From contig BLLW01000002.1 of the NCBI GenBank assembly GCA_011959285.1, forward strand, positions 43,299 to 107,298: DNA of 64,000 nucleotides. Reading direction: 5' to 3'. Each line of letters begins with the position of its first letter. Position 1 is the first letter of the stretch. Positions 46,220-54,851 of this stretch are shown here, piece after piece. The notes beneath the pieces are model-generated. The model was given only the letters and a program-made list of their open reading frames with translations. It was not told where the DNA came from and searched no databases. Both the position numbers and the translations under genes were made by a program. This DNA is from Lachnospiraceae bacterium (lineage in GTDB: Bacteria > Bacillota > Clostridia > Lachnospirales > Lachnospiraceae).

Positions 46220-46516
46220 TTAAAATTGCAATTTTTTTGGTTCTGGCTTTTTTGATTTCGATGTTTCTTCGGATTCTATAGCTTCTTTTAAGAATGCATC
46301 CTTTTCAATATAATCCAAAGAATTGTTGTATTTCGTTAGATAGTTTGTATAGCAATCAGATTTGGTTACGTTTTGTGTTGACCTATCATTTAAGTAATTT
46401 TTTCGGTAATCACCTACAATGTCAATTTTTTGTTTTCTTCTTTTTTTGAATTTTAGAAAAGTATATATATATAATATGACTAAAAAAGCTATGATAATAA
46501 CTATTAAGATCTTCAT
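46220..46516 (-). CDS. Hypothetical single-pass membrane protein
   Basis: 98 residues, one N-terminal membrane helix (residues ~2-22), then a highly charged tail rich in Lys, Asn, Tyr and Glu. No family recognised. It follows dtd by ~24 nt. Weak ribosome site (AAAGGA about 11 nt upstream). Composition is plausible for a real gene, and no alternative frame is better. Confidence 0.55.
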   Translation of the reverse strand: MKILIVIIIAFLVILYIYTFLKFKKRRKQKIDIVGDYRKNYLNDRSTQNVTKSDCYTNYLTKYNNSLDYIEKDAFLKEAIESEETSKSKKPEPKKLQF

Positions 46517-46539
46517 AGAGCAAACTTATCCTTTACAAT

Positions 46540-46998
46540 TTAATTTGATTTACAGATTTGGTCTGAATCTAATATGACGGTAAATGGTCCGTCATTAATT
46601 AAAGATACAGACATATGGCTTCCAAAGATTCCATGTGCCACATGTGGTATTTCCTCGGCACATTTTTTGATAATATATTCATATAGCTCATTGGCGGTCT
46701 CAGGAGAACCGGCATTCGTGAAAGAGGGACGGTTTCCTTTACGGCAGTCTGCATACAAAGTGAATTGTGAAATGATTAACAATTCACCGTTTATACTTTT
46801 GATATCAAGATTGGTCTTTCCATTTTCATCGGAAAAAATGCGTAGATGTAATAATTTGTGAATCATCTTATCTGCAATTTCATGGGTATCTGCATCGCAG
46901 ATGCCTGCTAAAACCACAAACCCATTCTGGATGGCGCCAACCGTATTTTCATTTACGGATACGCTTGCATTGGTTACTCTTTGTATTATAAATCTCAC
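46540..46998 (-). CDS. dtd: D-aminoacyl-tRNA deacylase
   Basis: 152 residues from a GTG at 46998. MRFIIQRVTNASVSV, the active-site SQFTLYADCRKGNRPSFTNA and the C-terminal GPFTVILDS are the DTD signatures. It hydrolyses D-amino acids (and glycine) from mischarged tRNA. The start overlaps the AI-2E gene stop by 1 nt (TAGTG). Confidence 0.95.
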   Translation of the reverse strand: MRFIIQRVTNASVSVNENTVGAIQNGFVVLAGICDADTHEIADKMIHKLLHLRIFSDENGKTNLDIKSINGELLIISQFTLYADCRKGNRPSFTNAGSPETANELYEYIIKKCAEEIPHVAHGIFGSHMSVSLINDGPFTVILDSDQICKSN

Positions 46999-48389
46999 TA
47001 CTGCTGCTCTCTTTCTTTCATGTTTTCTTTATTTTGGAACAAATTATTTTGAGATAAATCGTTGCTGTCATTGGCTTTTGGCATAGGCTTTTTTCTGGCT
47101 AATTTAAAAAAGGTGCTTTTTTTATCAACGGCATGGGGAATAAATACGGCGTTATCGTCGATGTATTCAACATTTTTGTATTTGGCAGTTTCTGAAGGCA
47201 GTCCTCGCTTTTTCAGCATTCGGTTGATGATACGACGGGCAAGCGCATAGAGAACTGCAAAAAACGGAACACCTATAATCATTCCTGGAATGCCCATGAT
47301 GCCTCCAAAAATAGTAATAGAAAAAATCACCCAGAATCCGGATAGTCCGGTAGACTGTCCAAGAATTTTAGGACCAATAAAGTTGCCGTCCACTTGCTGT
47401 AATACCAATATAAAGATAATAAAATAAACACATTTCAATGGGTTGACCATTAAAATCAGTATAGCACTTGGCACAGCGCCTAAATAAGGACCAAAGAAGG
47501 GAATCACGTTGGTGACTCCGACAATGACACTGATCAACAATGCATAAGGCATCTGCATAATATTGGTGCCTGCAAAGCATATAACCCCAATGATAATGGA
47601 ATCAATAATTTTTCCGCTGATAAATCCAATAAAGGTATCACTTACAAAGCGGATATCTTTTATGAATTGATTGGCTGTTTTAGTCTCCAAAAAAGCAAAT
47701 ACAAGCTTTTTTGCCTGCCCGGCAAAAGTTTCTTTGCTGTAAAGCACATATACAGAAATAATGATGCCTATGATGAAATTCCATAGTACCTTAAGAACAC
47801 TGATTAGACTTAATGAAACCTGCTTTACGAGAGTTTCCATCTGTGGAACAAGATTGTTGTTTAGGTAGCTCATAAATTCTTCTGAATAAGTATCAAGAAA
47901 CTGAATAACAAGTTTTTCAATGTCAGGATTATCTTCCAAAAACTTAGCCGACCAGGTTGTCAGATTTTGGATGTAATATGGAAACTGATAGGAAATGCTT
48001 CGGATACTCTTGACAATATTTGGAATTAGAATAGAGAAAAAGCCATTAATGAGCAGACCAACAATAAAAATCGTCAGTAAGATGGACAACATTCTCATGT
48101 ATTTTTTGGCTTTATGGGAAACACATCGTTTTCCGTTTGCGGTAAAAATAGGCGTAAGAATGCGCTCTTCTATCCCGTTTATCATAGGTGTCATAAGATA
48201 GGCAAATATAATCCCATATAATACGGGACTGATAACCTTAAATAAAGCATTTACCTGTGCTGAAAATCGATCTCCATGAAAAATTAAATAATAGAAACAA
48301 ATAGATGCGGCAATGACCGTAAAAGCCGTTATACCAATGCGGAAATATTTTTTATTAAACTGAATTTTCATATAAGTCGGGAATCCCAT
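46998..48389 (-). CDS. AI-2E family transporter
   Basis: 463 residues with about eight membrane segments. Family features include a long extracellular helix region after the second segment, VIPFFGPYLGAVPSAILIL, QQVDGNFIGPKILGQSTGLSGF and GIPGMIIGVPFFAVLYA. Substrate is uncertain; the 'AI-2' name comes from one member. The C-terminal tail is hydrophilic. ATG at 48389 follows AAGGAGG with only ~1 nt spacing; a second ATG at 48371 is possible. Confidence 0.9.
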   Translation of the reverse strand: MGFPTYMKIQFNKKYFRIGITAFTVIAASICFYYLIFHGDRFSAQVNALFKVISPVLYGIIFAYLMTPMINGIEERILTPIFTANGKRCVSHKAKKYMRMLSILLTIFIVGLLINGFFSILIPNIVKSIRSISYQFPYYIQNLTTWSAKFLEDNPDIEKLVIQFLDTYSEEFMSYLNNNLVPQMETLVKQVSLSLISVLKVLWNFIIGIIISVYVLYSKETFAGQAKKLVFAFLETKTANQFIKDIRFVSDTFIGFISGKIIDSIIIGVICFAGTNIMQMPYALLISVIVGVTNVIPFFGPYLGAVPSAILILMVNPLKCVYFIIFILVLQQVDGNFIGPKILGQSTGLSGFWVIFSITIFGGIMGIPGMIIGVPFFAVLYALARRIINRMLKKRGLPSETAKYKNVEYIDDNAVFIPHAVDKKSTFFKLARKKPMPKANDSNDLSQNNLFQNKENMKEREQQ

Positions 48390-48536
48390 GCCTCCTTGTA
48401 AAATTATGCGTTGTCAATGACATTATGGTCTAAACTCTAACAATAATATATTCAGTATAACATTTTTTTTCGAAAGATACTATGGCATAATCGTGAAATG
48501 TGTTAGAATTAAGTGGATTTAAGAAAGGATGGCATT

Positions 48537-49268
48537 ATGACATTACAAAAAGTACTAAGTTATATTCGGCGTGCCGCAGATGACTATCATATGATCGAAT
48601 CTGGGGATAAAATTGCGGTAGGTATTTCCGGAGGAAAAGACAGTCTTACACTGCTCTATGGGCTTCATGGACTCATGCGCTTTTATCCGGAACCATTTAC
48701 TATTCACGCAGTCACGGTTGATCTGGGATTTGATAATTTGAATCTGTCGAAAATCAAGGAATTATGTACGCAGTTGGAAGTCCCGTATACGATTGTTAAA
48801 ACAGATATCGCCAATATCATCTTTCATGAGCGGAAAGAAACAAACCCATGTTCTTTATGTTCCAAAATGCGCAAAGGCGCTTTAAATGAGGCAATTAAGG
48901 CTGTCGGCTGTAACAAGGTAGCCTATGCTCATCATAAGGATGATGTGGTAGAGACTATGCTTATGTCGCTGATTTATGAAGGCAGGTTCCATACATTTAG
49001 CCCTGTCACTTATTTGGACCGCATGGACTTGACGGTAATCAGACCGCTTATGTATATGCATGAGGCTGATGTGATTGGCTTTATTAATAAATTTCATGTA
49101 CCGATAGTAAAAAGCCCCTGCCCTGCTGATGGACATACCAAAAGGGAATATGTGAAAGAACTCCTTAAAAAGCTGAATCAGGAAAATCCTGGTGTAAAAG
49201 AAAGAATGTTTACCGCAATCCAGAACGGTAATATGGAAGGCTGGCGCAATTATTATGGAAAACAGTAA
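48537..49268 (+). CDS. TtcA-like tRNA 2-thiolation (PP-loop) protein
   Basis: 243 residues from the ATG at 48537 (AAAGGA 7 nt upstream; GTG at 48513 rejected). PP-loop VGISGGKDSLTLLYGL binds ATP. Cysteine pairs NPCSLCSKMRKG and SPCPADG match the cluster ligands of TtcA, and VAYAHHKDDVVETMLM is typical. Likely makes s2C32 in tRNA, though the Firmicutes branch is less studied. Overlaps the next gene by 14 nt. Confidence 0.87.
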   Translation: MTLQKVLSYIRRAADDYHMIESGDKIAVGISGGKDSLTLLYGLHGLMRFYPEPFTIHAVTVDLGFDNLNLSKIKELCTQLEVPYTIVKTDIANIIFHERKETNPCSLCSKMRKGALNEAIKAVGCNKVAYAHHKDDVVETMLMSLIYEGRFHTFSPVTYLDRMDLTVIRPLMYMHEADVIGFINKFHVPIVKSPCPADGHTKREYVKELLKKLNQENPGVKERMFTAIQNGNMEGWRNYYGKQ

Positions 49269-50307
49269 GAACTATCATGACGAGCAAAACAATCTCAATA
49301 CCTTAAAAATGCGGGAAGTGGTTTCCACACTGCCTTCTTTTAGTAAGCAGTTTTTTAGAGGGATACAGGAATATACCTCATCCCGTACCAGGCTTGCATA
49401 TGCTTATGACCTCAGGGTATTTTTTGAGTTTATACACAGCAACAACAGCGCCTGTGCAAAGATGGACATTGTCGATTTTCCAATATCAATTTTAGATCAG
49501 ATTGCCAGGGAAGATATTGAAGAATATCTTGATTATATCACTTATTATATAAAGGATGGTAAAGAATACTCAAATAATGAAAGAGGGAAAAAAAGAAAAC
49601 TCTCTGCACTGAAAAGCTTTTATAATTATTACTTTTGTGCTGAGCTTATAAAGACCAATCCGGCAGCACTTGTTCCTCTTCCTAAGCAGCATGAAAAAGA
49701 AATTATCCGTCTCGATGCAGATGAGGTTGCTATTTTGCTTGATCAGGTGGAAGAAGGAGAAAACTTAACCAAAAATCAGTTGAAATACCACAATAAGACT
49801 AAGCTACGGGATATTGCGCTCCTTACGCTTTTGTTAGGGACAGGAATCCGAGTTTCTGAATGTGTTGGTCTGGATATCAACGATGTTGATTTTAAAAACA
49901 ATGGAATTAAAATCCGAAGAAAAGGCGGATATGAGACAATTGTATATTTTAGCGAAGAAGTCGCTGATGCGCTCAGTGATTATCTTGAAAAAAGGTATCA
50001 TATAATTCCTTTAGAGGGACATGAAAATGCGCTCTTTCTATCCATCCAAAATCGAAGAATCACCGTTCGTGCAGTAGAAAATCTGGTAAAAAAATATGCG
50101 TCCCATGTAACAGGACTTAAGAAAATCACGCCGCATAAGCTTCGCAGCACTTATGGAACGGCACTCTATCGAGAAACGGGTGATATTTATCTAGTTGCCG
50201 ATGTTCTGGGGCATAAGGATGTCAACACCACAAGAAAACACTATGCGGCTCTTGAAGATAACAGGCGCAGGATGGCGGCTAAAGCGGTGCACCTTCGCGA
50301 AAAATGA
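49255..50307 (+). CDS. Tyrosine recombinase (XerC/XerD-like)
   Basis: 350 residues. N-terminal SAM-like core-binding domain, then the catalytic domain with GTGIRVSECVGLDI (Arg I), RRKGG (beta Lys), TPHKLRSTYGTALY (H-x2-R), LGHKDVNTTRKHYAAL (His and nucleophile Tyr). All key residues are present. Longer than XerC/D (~300). No integrase context (no att site, tRNA or phage genes) is seen. It overlaps the TtcA-like gene and lies next to the yneA/lexA pair; it could be a chromosomal Xer protein. Confidence 0.88.
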   Translation: MENSKNYHDEQNNLNTLKMREVVSTLPSFSKQFFRGIQEYTSSRTRLAYAYDLRVFFEFIHSNNSACAKMDIVDFPISILDQIAREDIEEYLDYITYYIKDGKEYSNNERGKKRKLSALKSFYNYYFCAELIKTNPAALVPLPKQHEKEIIRLDADEVAILLDQVEEGENLTKNQLKYHNKTKLRDIALLTLLLGTGIRVSECVGLDINDVDFKNNGIKIRRKGGYETIVYFSEEVADALSDYLEKRYHIIPLEGHENALFLSIQNRRITVRAVENLVKKYASHVTGLKKITPHKLRSTYGTALYRETGDIYLVADVLGHKDVNTTRKHYAALEDNRRRMAAKAVHLREK

Positions 50308-50314
50308 TGTAATA

Positions 50315-50689
50315 TCAACTTACAAATTCCGTACTGTAATAAGGTAGGATCAGATGCTGACCTGCTATAATCTTGTCATCTGAAAGTGAATTGATGCAGA
50401 TGACTTCATTAATATAGTCATCATAGCTGCCATAGTACTGCTCTTCTCCATATTGGCAGGCGTAATTCCAGAGGGTGTCTCCGTCTTGTACCACGATGCT
50501 TTTATAATATTTATATAATATTTCCTTATCACTTCCCTGTGCCTTAGTTTTAAAGCTGAAGAACAGGGAAGAAAAAGTTACTACCAATAAAAATGTGAAG
50601 ATACATATTATAAAACGTTGTCTGAGCTCTCTTCTTCTCTTGATTCGATTATTTCTTATCCTGCGTTCGCTTGTTTTGGCATTCATCAT
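50315..50689 (-). CDS. LysM protein, YneA-like SOS division inhibitor candidate
   Basis: 124 residues: basic N-terminus (RRIRNNRIKRRRELRQR), one membrane helix (~26-46), and a C-terminal LysM domain (VVQDGDTLWNYACQYG ... IAGQHLILPYY). The layout and the divergent position to lexA match Bacillus YneA, which delays division after DNA damage. Expression under LexA is supported by box-like sites in the shared promoter region. Confidence 0.82.
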   Translation of the reverse strand: MMNAKTSERRIRNNRIKRRRELRQRFIICIFTFLLVVTFSSLFFSFKTKAQGSDKEILYKYYKSIVVQDGDTLWNYACQYGEEQYYGSYDDYINEVICINSLSDDKIIAGQHLILPYYSTEFVS

Positions 50690-50705
50690 TGATTTCTCCT
50701 AAATC

Positions 50706-50732
50706 AGAACATGTGTTGCAAACATTTGTTCT
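50706..50732. promoter_or_regulatory. Two adjacent LexA-box-like sites
   Basis: AGAACATGTGTTGC (50706-50719) and CAAACATTTGTTCT (50719-50732) fit the Gram-positive LexA box CGAAC-N4-GTTCG with a few mismatches each. They lie 17-43 nt upstream of the yneA-like start. Confidence 0.6.
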
Positions 50733-50748
50733 TATAGGTGCATTATAT

Positions 50749-50762
50749 CGAACAAATATTCT
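50749..50762. promoter_or_regulatory. LexA-box-like site
   Basis: CGAACAAATATTCT: a perfect CGAAC half and a degenerate second half, in the yneA-like/lexA divergent region. Confidence 0.55.
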
Positions 50763-50789
50763 AATGTCAATAGATTTTAGCAAAAAATA

Positions 50790-50803
50790 CGAACAAATAT
50801 TTG
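50790..50803. promoter_or_regulatory. LexA-box-like site near lexA promoter
   Basis: CGAACAAATATTTG: perfect CGAAC half, related second half, ending 10 nt before the -35 candidate of lexA. A further weak copy (CAAACATATATTC, minus strand) overlaps 50804-50818. Confidence 0.55.
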
Positions 50804-50813
50804 GAATATATGT

Positions 50814-50859
50814 TTGTGTTTTCAACCTTTGTGTGATATAATTTTTTTAATATCACACA
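50814..50859 (+). promoter_or_regulatory. lexA promoter with -10 in a palindrome
   Basis: TTGTGT (50814-50819), 17 nt, TATAAT (50837-50842). A perfect 10-bp inverted repeat TGTGTGATAT/ATATCACACA (50830-50839, 50850-50859) surrounds the -10 and the expected start site. It may be an operator of another regulator or a leader hairpin. Confidence 0.55.
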
Positions 50860-50921
50860 GTAGCCTATTGAAAACATGCTACATGAAACACAGGAACTGC
50901 ATTTAAGGAAGGGGTATTTTT

Positions 50922-51539
50922 ATGGGATATGGAAAAATCAGCAGCAAACAACAGGAAATTTTAGATTATATTAAAGAAGAAATATTAAAGAGAGGTTATC
51001 CGCCTGCAGTTCGGGAAATCTGCGAAGCTGTGCATCTAAAATCTACCTCTTCTGTTCATTCCCATTTAGAAACACTTGAAAAGAATGGGTATATTCGAAG
51101 AGATCCAACCAAACCTAGGGCAATAGAGATTTGCGACGATAGTTTTCAGATGGTCCGAACGGAAATGGTCAGTCTGCCTGTAATCGGGCATGTGGCTGCT
51201 GGTGAACCGATTCTTGCGGAAGCAAATATTGAAAGCTATTTTCCGGTTCCGGCGGAATTTGTTCCTCACGGAGAATCATTCATCTTAAATGTAAAAGGGG
51301 ATTCCATGATTAATGCTGGTATCCTTAACGGTGATCAAGTTTTTGTTAATTCCTGCAGTACGGCTAGAAATGGAGAGATGGTGGTTGCACTGATTGATGA
51401 CTCTGCTACGGTTAAGACTTTTTATAAGGAAGACGGGCATATCCGGCTACAACCAGAAAATGACACGATGGATCCCATTATTGTAGATAATTGCCAGATT
51501 TTAGGAAAAGTTTTTGGCGTGTTCAGAATCTTTCGTTGA
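50922..51539 (+). CDS. lexA: LexA repressor, SOS response
   Basis: 205 residues. Winged-helix DNA-binding domain ([40 protein letters not shown]), self-cleavage site Ala93-Gly94 in HVAAGEPI, catalytic Ser128 (GDSMINAGI) and Lys165 (SATVKTFY). RecA filaments trigger cleavage and induction of repair genes. Box-like sites upstream indicate autoregulation and control of the divergent yneA-like gene. Confidence 0.97.
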   Translation: MGYGKISSKQQEILDYIKEEILKRGYPPAVREICEAVHLKSTSSVHSHLETLEKNGYIRRDPTKPRAIEICDDSFQMVRTEMVSLPVIGHVAAGEPILAEANIESYFPVPAEFVPHGESFILNVKGDSMINAGILNGDQVFVNSCSTARNGEMVVALIDDSATVKTFYKEDGHIRLQPENDTMDPIIVDNCQILGKVFGVFRIFR

Positions 51540-51549
51540 ATATAAGAAC

Positions 51550-51592
51550 CGGGTAGGAGAAAGGCGATATCTTTACCTATCTTCTGCCCGGC
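51550..51592. terminator. Terminator-like hairpin between lexA and kinase-like gene
   Basis: Imperfect stem CCGGGTAGGAGAAAGG / CCTATCTTCTGCCCGG around a ~10-nt loop, followed by TTAATTTCT on the plus strand. It separates two convergent units and may act in both directions. Confidence 0.6.
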
Positions 51593-51621
51593 TTAATTTC
51601 TACTTTAAATTTTTGTACCGC

Positions 51622-52245
51622 TTATTTGAAACGGACATCAATGTAGGATATAATTTCTTCTACGCATCGGTCATATCCTAATTTTGAGCTGTCTAAACAC
51701 AAATCATAATTTCTGGCATCTGTCCACTCTCTTCCCGTGTAATGCTTGTAGTAATCTGCTCTGTGTTTATCTGTCTTTAAGATAAATTTTTCCAATTCTT
51801 TGGACGGCATACAGTGCTTTTTGGCAGCCTGTTCCATACAATATTCATGCGGTGCGTGGATAAAGACGCTGAGCACATTATCATAATCCTTTAGGATAAA
51901 GTCAGCACAGCGCCCTACAATTACGCATGATTCCTCAAGGGCGAGTTGCTTAATGATTTTCGCCTGATAATTGAATAGATTCTGGGTAGACACGAAATCA
52001 TCGCTCTCTGGGGGAATCAGCTCTCCATGATAGACACTATGTGCAACCTTAAAGAGTTTTGTGCTCTTCAATTTCTCATCTGCATTGGCAAAAAGCGCTT
52101 CATTGATTCCACTGTCTTCCGAGGCAAGCTTCATAAGTTCCTTGTCGTAAAAATGGATCCCCATCTTTTCTGCAAGCATTTTTCCTATGGTACGACCTCC
52201 GCTTCCATATTCTCTTGCAATCGTAATAACAATCTTTTCCTTCAT
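51622..52245 (-). CDS. Cytidylate kinase-like family protein (paralog 2)
   Basis: 207 residues, same length and architecture as the protein at 45421-46044: ITIAREYGSGGRTIGKMLA P-loop region, FYDKELMKLASEDSG, VIVGRCADFIL, KTDKHRADYYKHYTGREW. It starts 20 nt after livF with a GGGGGTG site, so it is probably the last gene of the liv operon. Substrate unknown. Confidence 0.88.
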   Translation of the reverse strand: MKEKIVITIAREYGSGGRTIGKMLAEKMGIHFYDKELMKLASEDSGINEALFANADEKLKSTKLFKVAHSVYHGELIPPESDDFVSTQNLFNYQAKIIKQLALEESCVIVGRCADFILKDYDNVLSVFIHAPHEYCMEQAAKKHCMPSKELEKFILKTDKHRADYYKHYTGREWTDARNYDLCLDSSKLGYDRCVEEIISYIDVRFK

Positions 52246-52265
52246 TTAAACACACCCCCATGATT

Positions 52266-52976
52266 TTATTCGCCCAGATAAGCCTTCTTGATGGAATCAT
52301 TATTGAGCAGATCGTCTGCGTTTCCGCTGAGAACAATTTTGCCCGTTTCAAGTACGTAAGCACGGTCTGAAATGGAAAGCGCTTTTTTGGCATTTTGCTC
52401 TACCAAAAGAACAGTGGTTCCACCAGCGCTTACCTCCTTAATGATATCAAAAATTTCATTCACAAAAATAGGGGAAAGCCCCATGGACGGTTCGTCCATT
52501 AAAATAATGCGTGGATGGGACATAAGCGCCCTTCCCATGGCAAGCATCTGTTGTTCGCCTCCACTTAATGTACCAGCAAGCTGGTTTTGCCTCTCTTCCA
52601 GCCTTGGGAAACGTTTGTAGACTGTTTTTAAGGTTTCCTCAATCTCGTTTTTATCCTTCCGCGTATAAGCACCCATTTTCAGATTCTGAAGAACGGAAAG
52701 ATTAGCAAACACCCGTCTTCCCTCCGGTACATGCGCCATCCCCATCGATACGATTTTATGTGCAGGCACTTTCGTGATGTCTTTTCCGTCAAAAGAAACT
52801 TTTCCCTGTTTTGCTTCCAGAAGTCCAGTTATCGTGTGCAGAATAGTAGTTTTTCCGGCGCCGTTTGCACCGATTAGTGCAATGACCTCTCCTTCATTGA
52901 CTTCAAAGGAAATTCCCTTGATTGCCTGAATCATTCCATAATATACTTCCAAATCCTTTATTTCAAGCATTGCCAT
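52266..52976 (-). CDS. livF: Branched-chain amino acid ABC transporter, ATPase LivF
   Basis: 236 residues from the ATG at 52976 (GGAGG 10 nt upstream). Walker A GANGAGKTT, signature LSGGEQQMLAMGRALM, Walker B IILMDEPSMGLSP, LLVEQNAKKALSISDRAYV typical of LivF. Second ATPase of the importer. Confidence 0.94.
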   Translation of the reverse strand: MAMLEIKDLEVYYGMIQAIKGISFEVNEGEVIALIGANGAGKTTILHTITGLLEAKQGKVSFDGKDITKVPAHKIVSMGMAHVPEGRRVFANLSVLQNLKMGAYTRKDKNEIEETLKTVYKRFPRLEERQNQLAGTLSGGEQQMLAMGRALMSHPRIILMDEPSMGLSPIFVNEIFDIIKEVSAGGTTVLLVEQNAKKALSISDRAYVLETGKIVLSGNADDLLNNDSIKKAYLGE

Positions 52977-53007
52977 AGCTTCATTTCCTCCATGCTCTAT
53001 AATCGCC

Positions 53008-53769
53008 TTATTCGCCAAGATATGCCGTAATGACCTGAGGGTCGTTGAGAACTGCGCTTGTCGGTCCCTGCGCCAGTATACGACCAAAATTCAGCACTGT
53101 AAGTTCCTCACAAATGCCTGAAACCAGCTTCATATCGTGTTCGATTAAGAGAATCGTCATATCAAAATTGTCTCTTACAAAACGGATGGTATCCATAAGT
53201 TCCATTGTTTCATTGGGATTCATGCCTGCAGCCGGTTCATCCAGCAAAAGAAGTTTTGGTTCTGTTGCCAGTGCCCTTGCGATTTCAAGCTTGCGTTGTT
53301 TTCCGTAAGGAAGATTCGCCGCCAAATAATCAGCCTCTCCGTCCAGTTCAAAAACATGCAATAATTCCATTGCCTTTTGGGTCATTGCTTTTTCCTGCTT
53401 AAAGTAATTGGGCATCCTTAAAATACCTTCAATGGTAGAATATTTATAATGGTTGTGAAGTCCCACCTTTACATTATCGATTACACTTAACTCTTTGAAC
53501 AGCCGGATATTTTGAAAGGTCCTGGCAATACCGGCTCTATTGATATCTATGGTTTTTAGACCCGTAATATTCGTGTCATCCAGAGTGATTACACCCTCAC
53601 TTGGCTTATAAACACCTGTCAAGAGGTTAAATACCGTTGTTTTACCTGCTCCGTTTGGTCCAATCAGACCATAGAGCTGTCCTTTTTTGATGGATACCTC
53701 GAAATCATCCACTGCACGAAGTCCGCCGAAGGAAATGCCTAAATTTTTAACTTTCAATAATGCTGCCAT
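53008..53769 (-). CDS. livG: Branched-chain amino acid ABC transporter, ATPase LivG
   Basis: 253 residues. Walker A GPNGAGKTT, GIARTFQNIRLF (LivG-specific), signature LPYGKQRKLEIARALA, Walker B LLLLDEPAAGMNPNE, LIEHDMKLV. Pairs with LivF on the cytoplasmic side. One nt after livM's stop region. Confidence 0.95.
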   Translation of the reverse strand: MAALLKVKNLGISFGGLRAVDDFEVSIKKGQLYGLIGPNGAGKTTVFNLLTGVYKPSEGVITLDDTNITGLKTIDINRAGIARTFQNIRLFKELSVIDNVKVGLHNHYKYSTIEGILRMPNYFKQEKAMTQKAMELLHVFELDGEADYLAANLPYGKQRKLEIARALATEPKLLLLDEPAAGMNPNETMELMDTIRFVRDNFDMTILLIEHDMKLVSGICEELTVLNFGRILAQGPTSAVLNDPQVITAYLGE

Positions 53770-53770
53770 T

Positions 53771-54838
53771 TTACTGCACCTCCTTGTTCTTTCTCAATAA
53801 TCTTTTTAAAGAATATTTTTCCCTTAAGTGGATAAATCTTGGACTCCAGTTAAACAGCATCATTACAATCAGAATGATGGAGTATATGAGCATACGATAG
53901 TTGCTGAGCCCCCTAAGGAGTTCAGGAAGCAAGGTTAATATAACGGCAGAAATAATAGAACCTCTTATATTTCCGATACCGCCTAATACTACAAACACAA
54001 GAATCATAATGGACATATTATAACCAAAGTTCTTTGGGGTCGCCATAAGACTGCTCAGATTATGGGCATATAATACACCTGCCACGCCTGCCAATGCCGC
54101 AGAAATGGAGAACGCCATCAATTTGTACTTTGTGATATTGATTCCTACAGACTCAGATGCAATCAGATTGTCACGGATAGACATGATTGCACGTCCGTCC
54201 CTTGAATGAATCAAATTGAGTACAATAATCAATGTAAGAATAATTAAAATAATACCCATGGTAAAAGTCGCATCCTTAGGCGTACCTGTAATGCCCTGGG
54301 CGCCGTTGATGATGACCGTTCCGCCCTCTTCAAGCCCAAGTGACAGGGAATCTTTTAGGGAAAAGTGGAAGCCGTTGCTGTCCTTTCCTATATAAAGTAC
54401 ATTAATGATATTTTTGATGATCTCACCAAATGCAAGGGTAACAATAGCAAGATAATCACCTCGTAGTCTTAAAACAGGCATACCAATTAAAAAGCCAATG
54501 ATACCAGCTGATACGGCGCCAATTAAAATAGCAATGATAAAACGCAACAAATCTATGGTAATCAAATCCTGCATGCATTTTGAAAAGAAAGCACCTGTAA
54601 AAGCGCCTACGCACATAAAGCCTGCATGTCCAAGGCTGAGTTCACCAAGAATACCTACGGTCAGATTCAGTGATACTGCAAGGATAACATAGACACATAA
54701 AGGCACCAGAAGCCCCTGCATCAGGCTGGAAACATTTCCTGTGCCAATCAGCATCTGCATAATGAGATAAGCAAGGATAACCATGCCATAGGTAAGCAGA
54801 TTGTCTTTTAATGATTTACTTACTTTAAACTTTTTCAT
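53771..54838 (-). CDS. livM: Branched-chain amino acid ABC transporter permease LivM
   Basis: 355 residues, about nine membrane segments. VSLNLTVGILGELSLGHAGF, IGMPVLRLRGDYLAIVTLAF (LivM motif) and LGGIGNIRGSIISAVILTLL are conserved. A ~50-residue loop (GKDSNGFHFSLKDSLSLGLE) separates segments. Second permease subunit. Confidence 0.95.
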   Translation of the reverse strand: MKKFKVSKSLKDNLLTYGMVILAYLIMQMLIGTGNVSSLMQGLLVPLCVYVILAVSLNLTVGILGELSLGHAGFMCVGAFTGAFFSKCMQDLITIDLLRFIIAILIGAVSAGIIGFLIGMPVLRLRGDYLAIVTLAFGEIIKNIINVLYIGKDSNGFHFSLKDSLSLGLEEGGTVIINGAQGITGTPKDATFTMGIILIILTLIIVLNLIHSRDGRAIMSIRDNLIASESVGINITKYKLMAFSISAALAGVAGVLYAHNLSSLMATPKNFGYNMSIMILVFVVLGGIGNIRGSIISAVILTLLPELLRGLSNYRMLIYSIILIVMMLFNWSPRFIHLREKYSLKRLLRKNKEVQ

Positions 54839-54851
54839 AGTGATATCCTCC

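Noticed and set aside
49255..50307. Tyrosine recombinase as marker of an integrated element
   Set aside because: No tRNA, att repeats, phage or conjugation genes nearby; neighbours are conserved core genes.
50830..50859. Reading the TGTGTGATAT palindrome as a CRP/FNR site
   Set aside because: The spacing between TGTGA and TCACA is far wider than the 6 nt of CRP-type sites.
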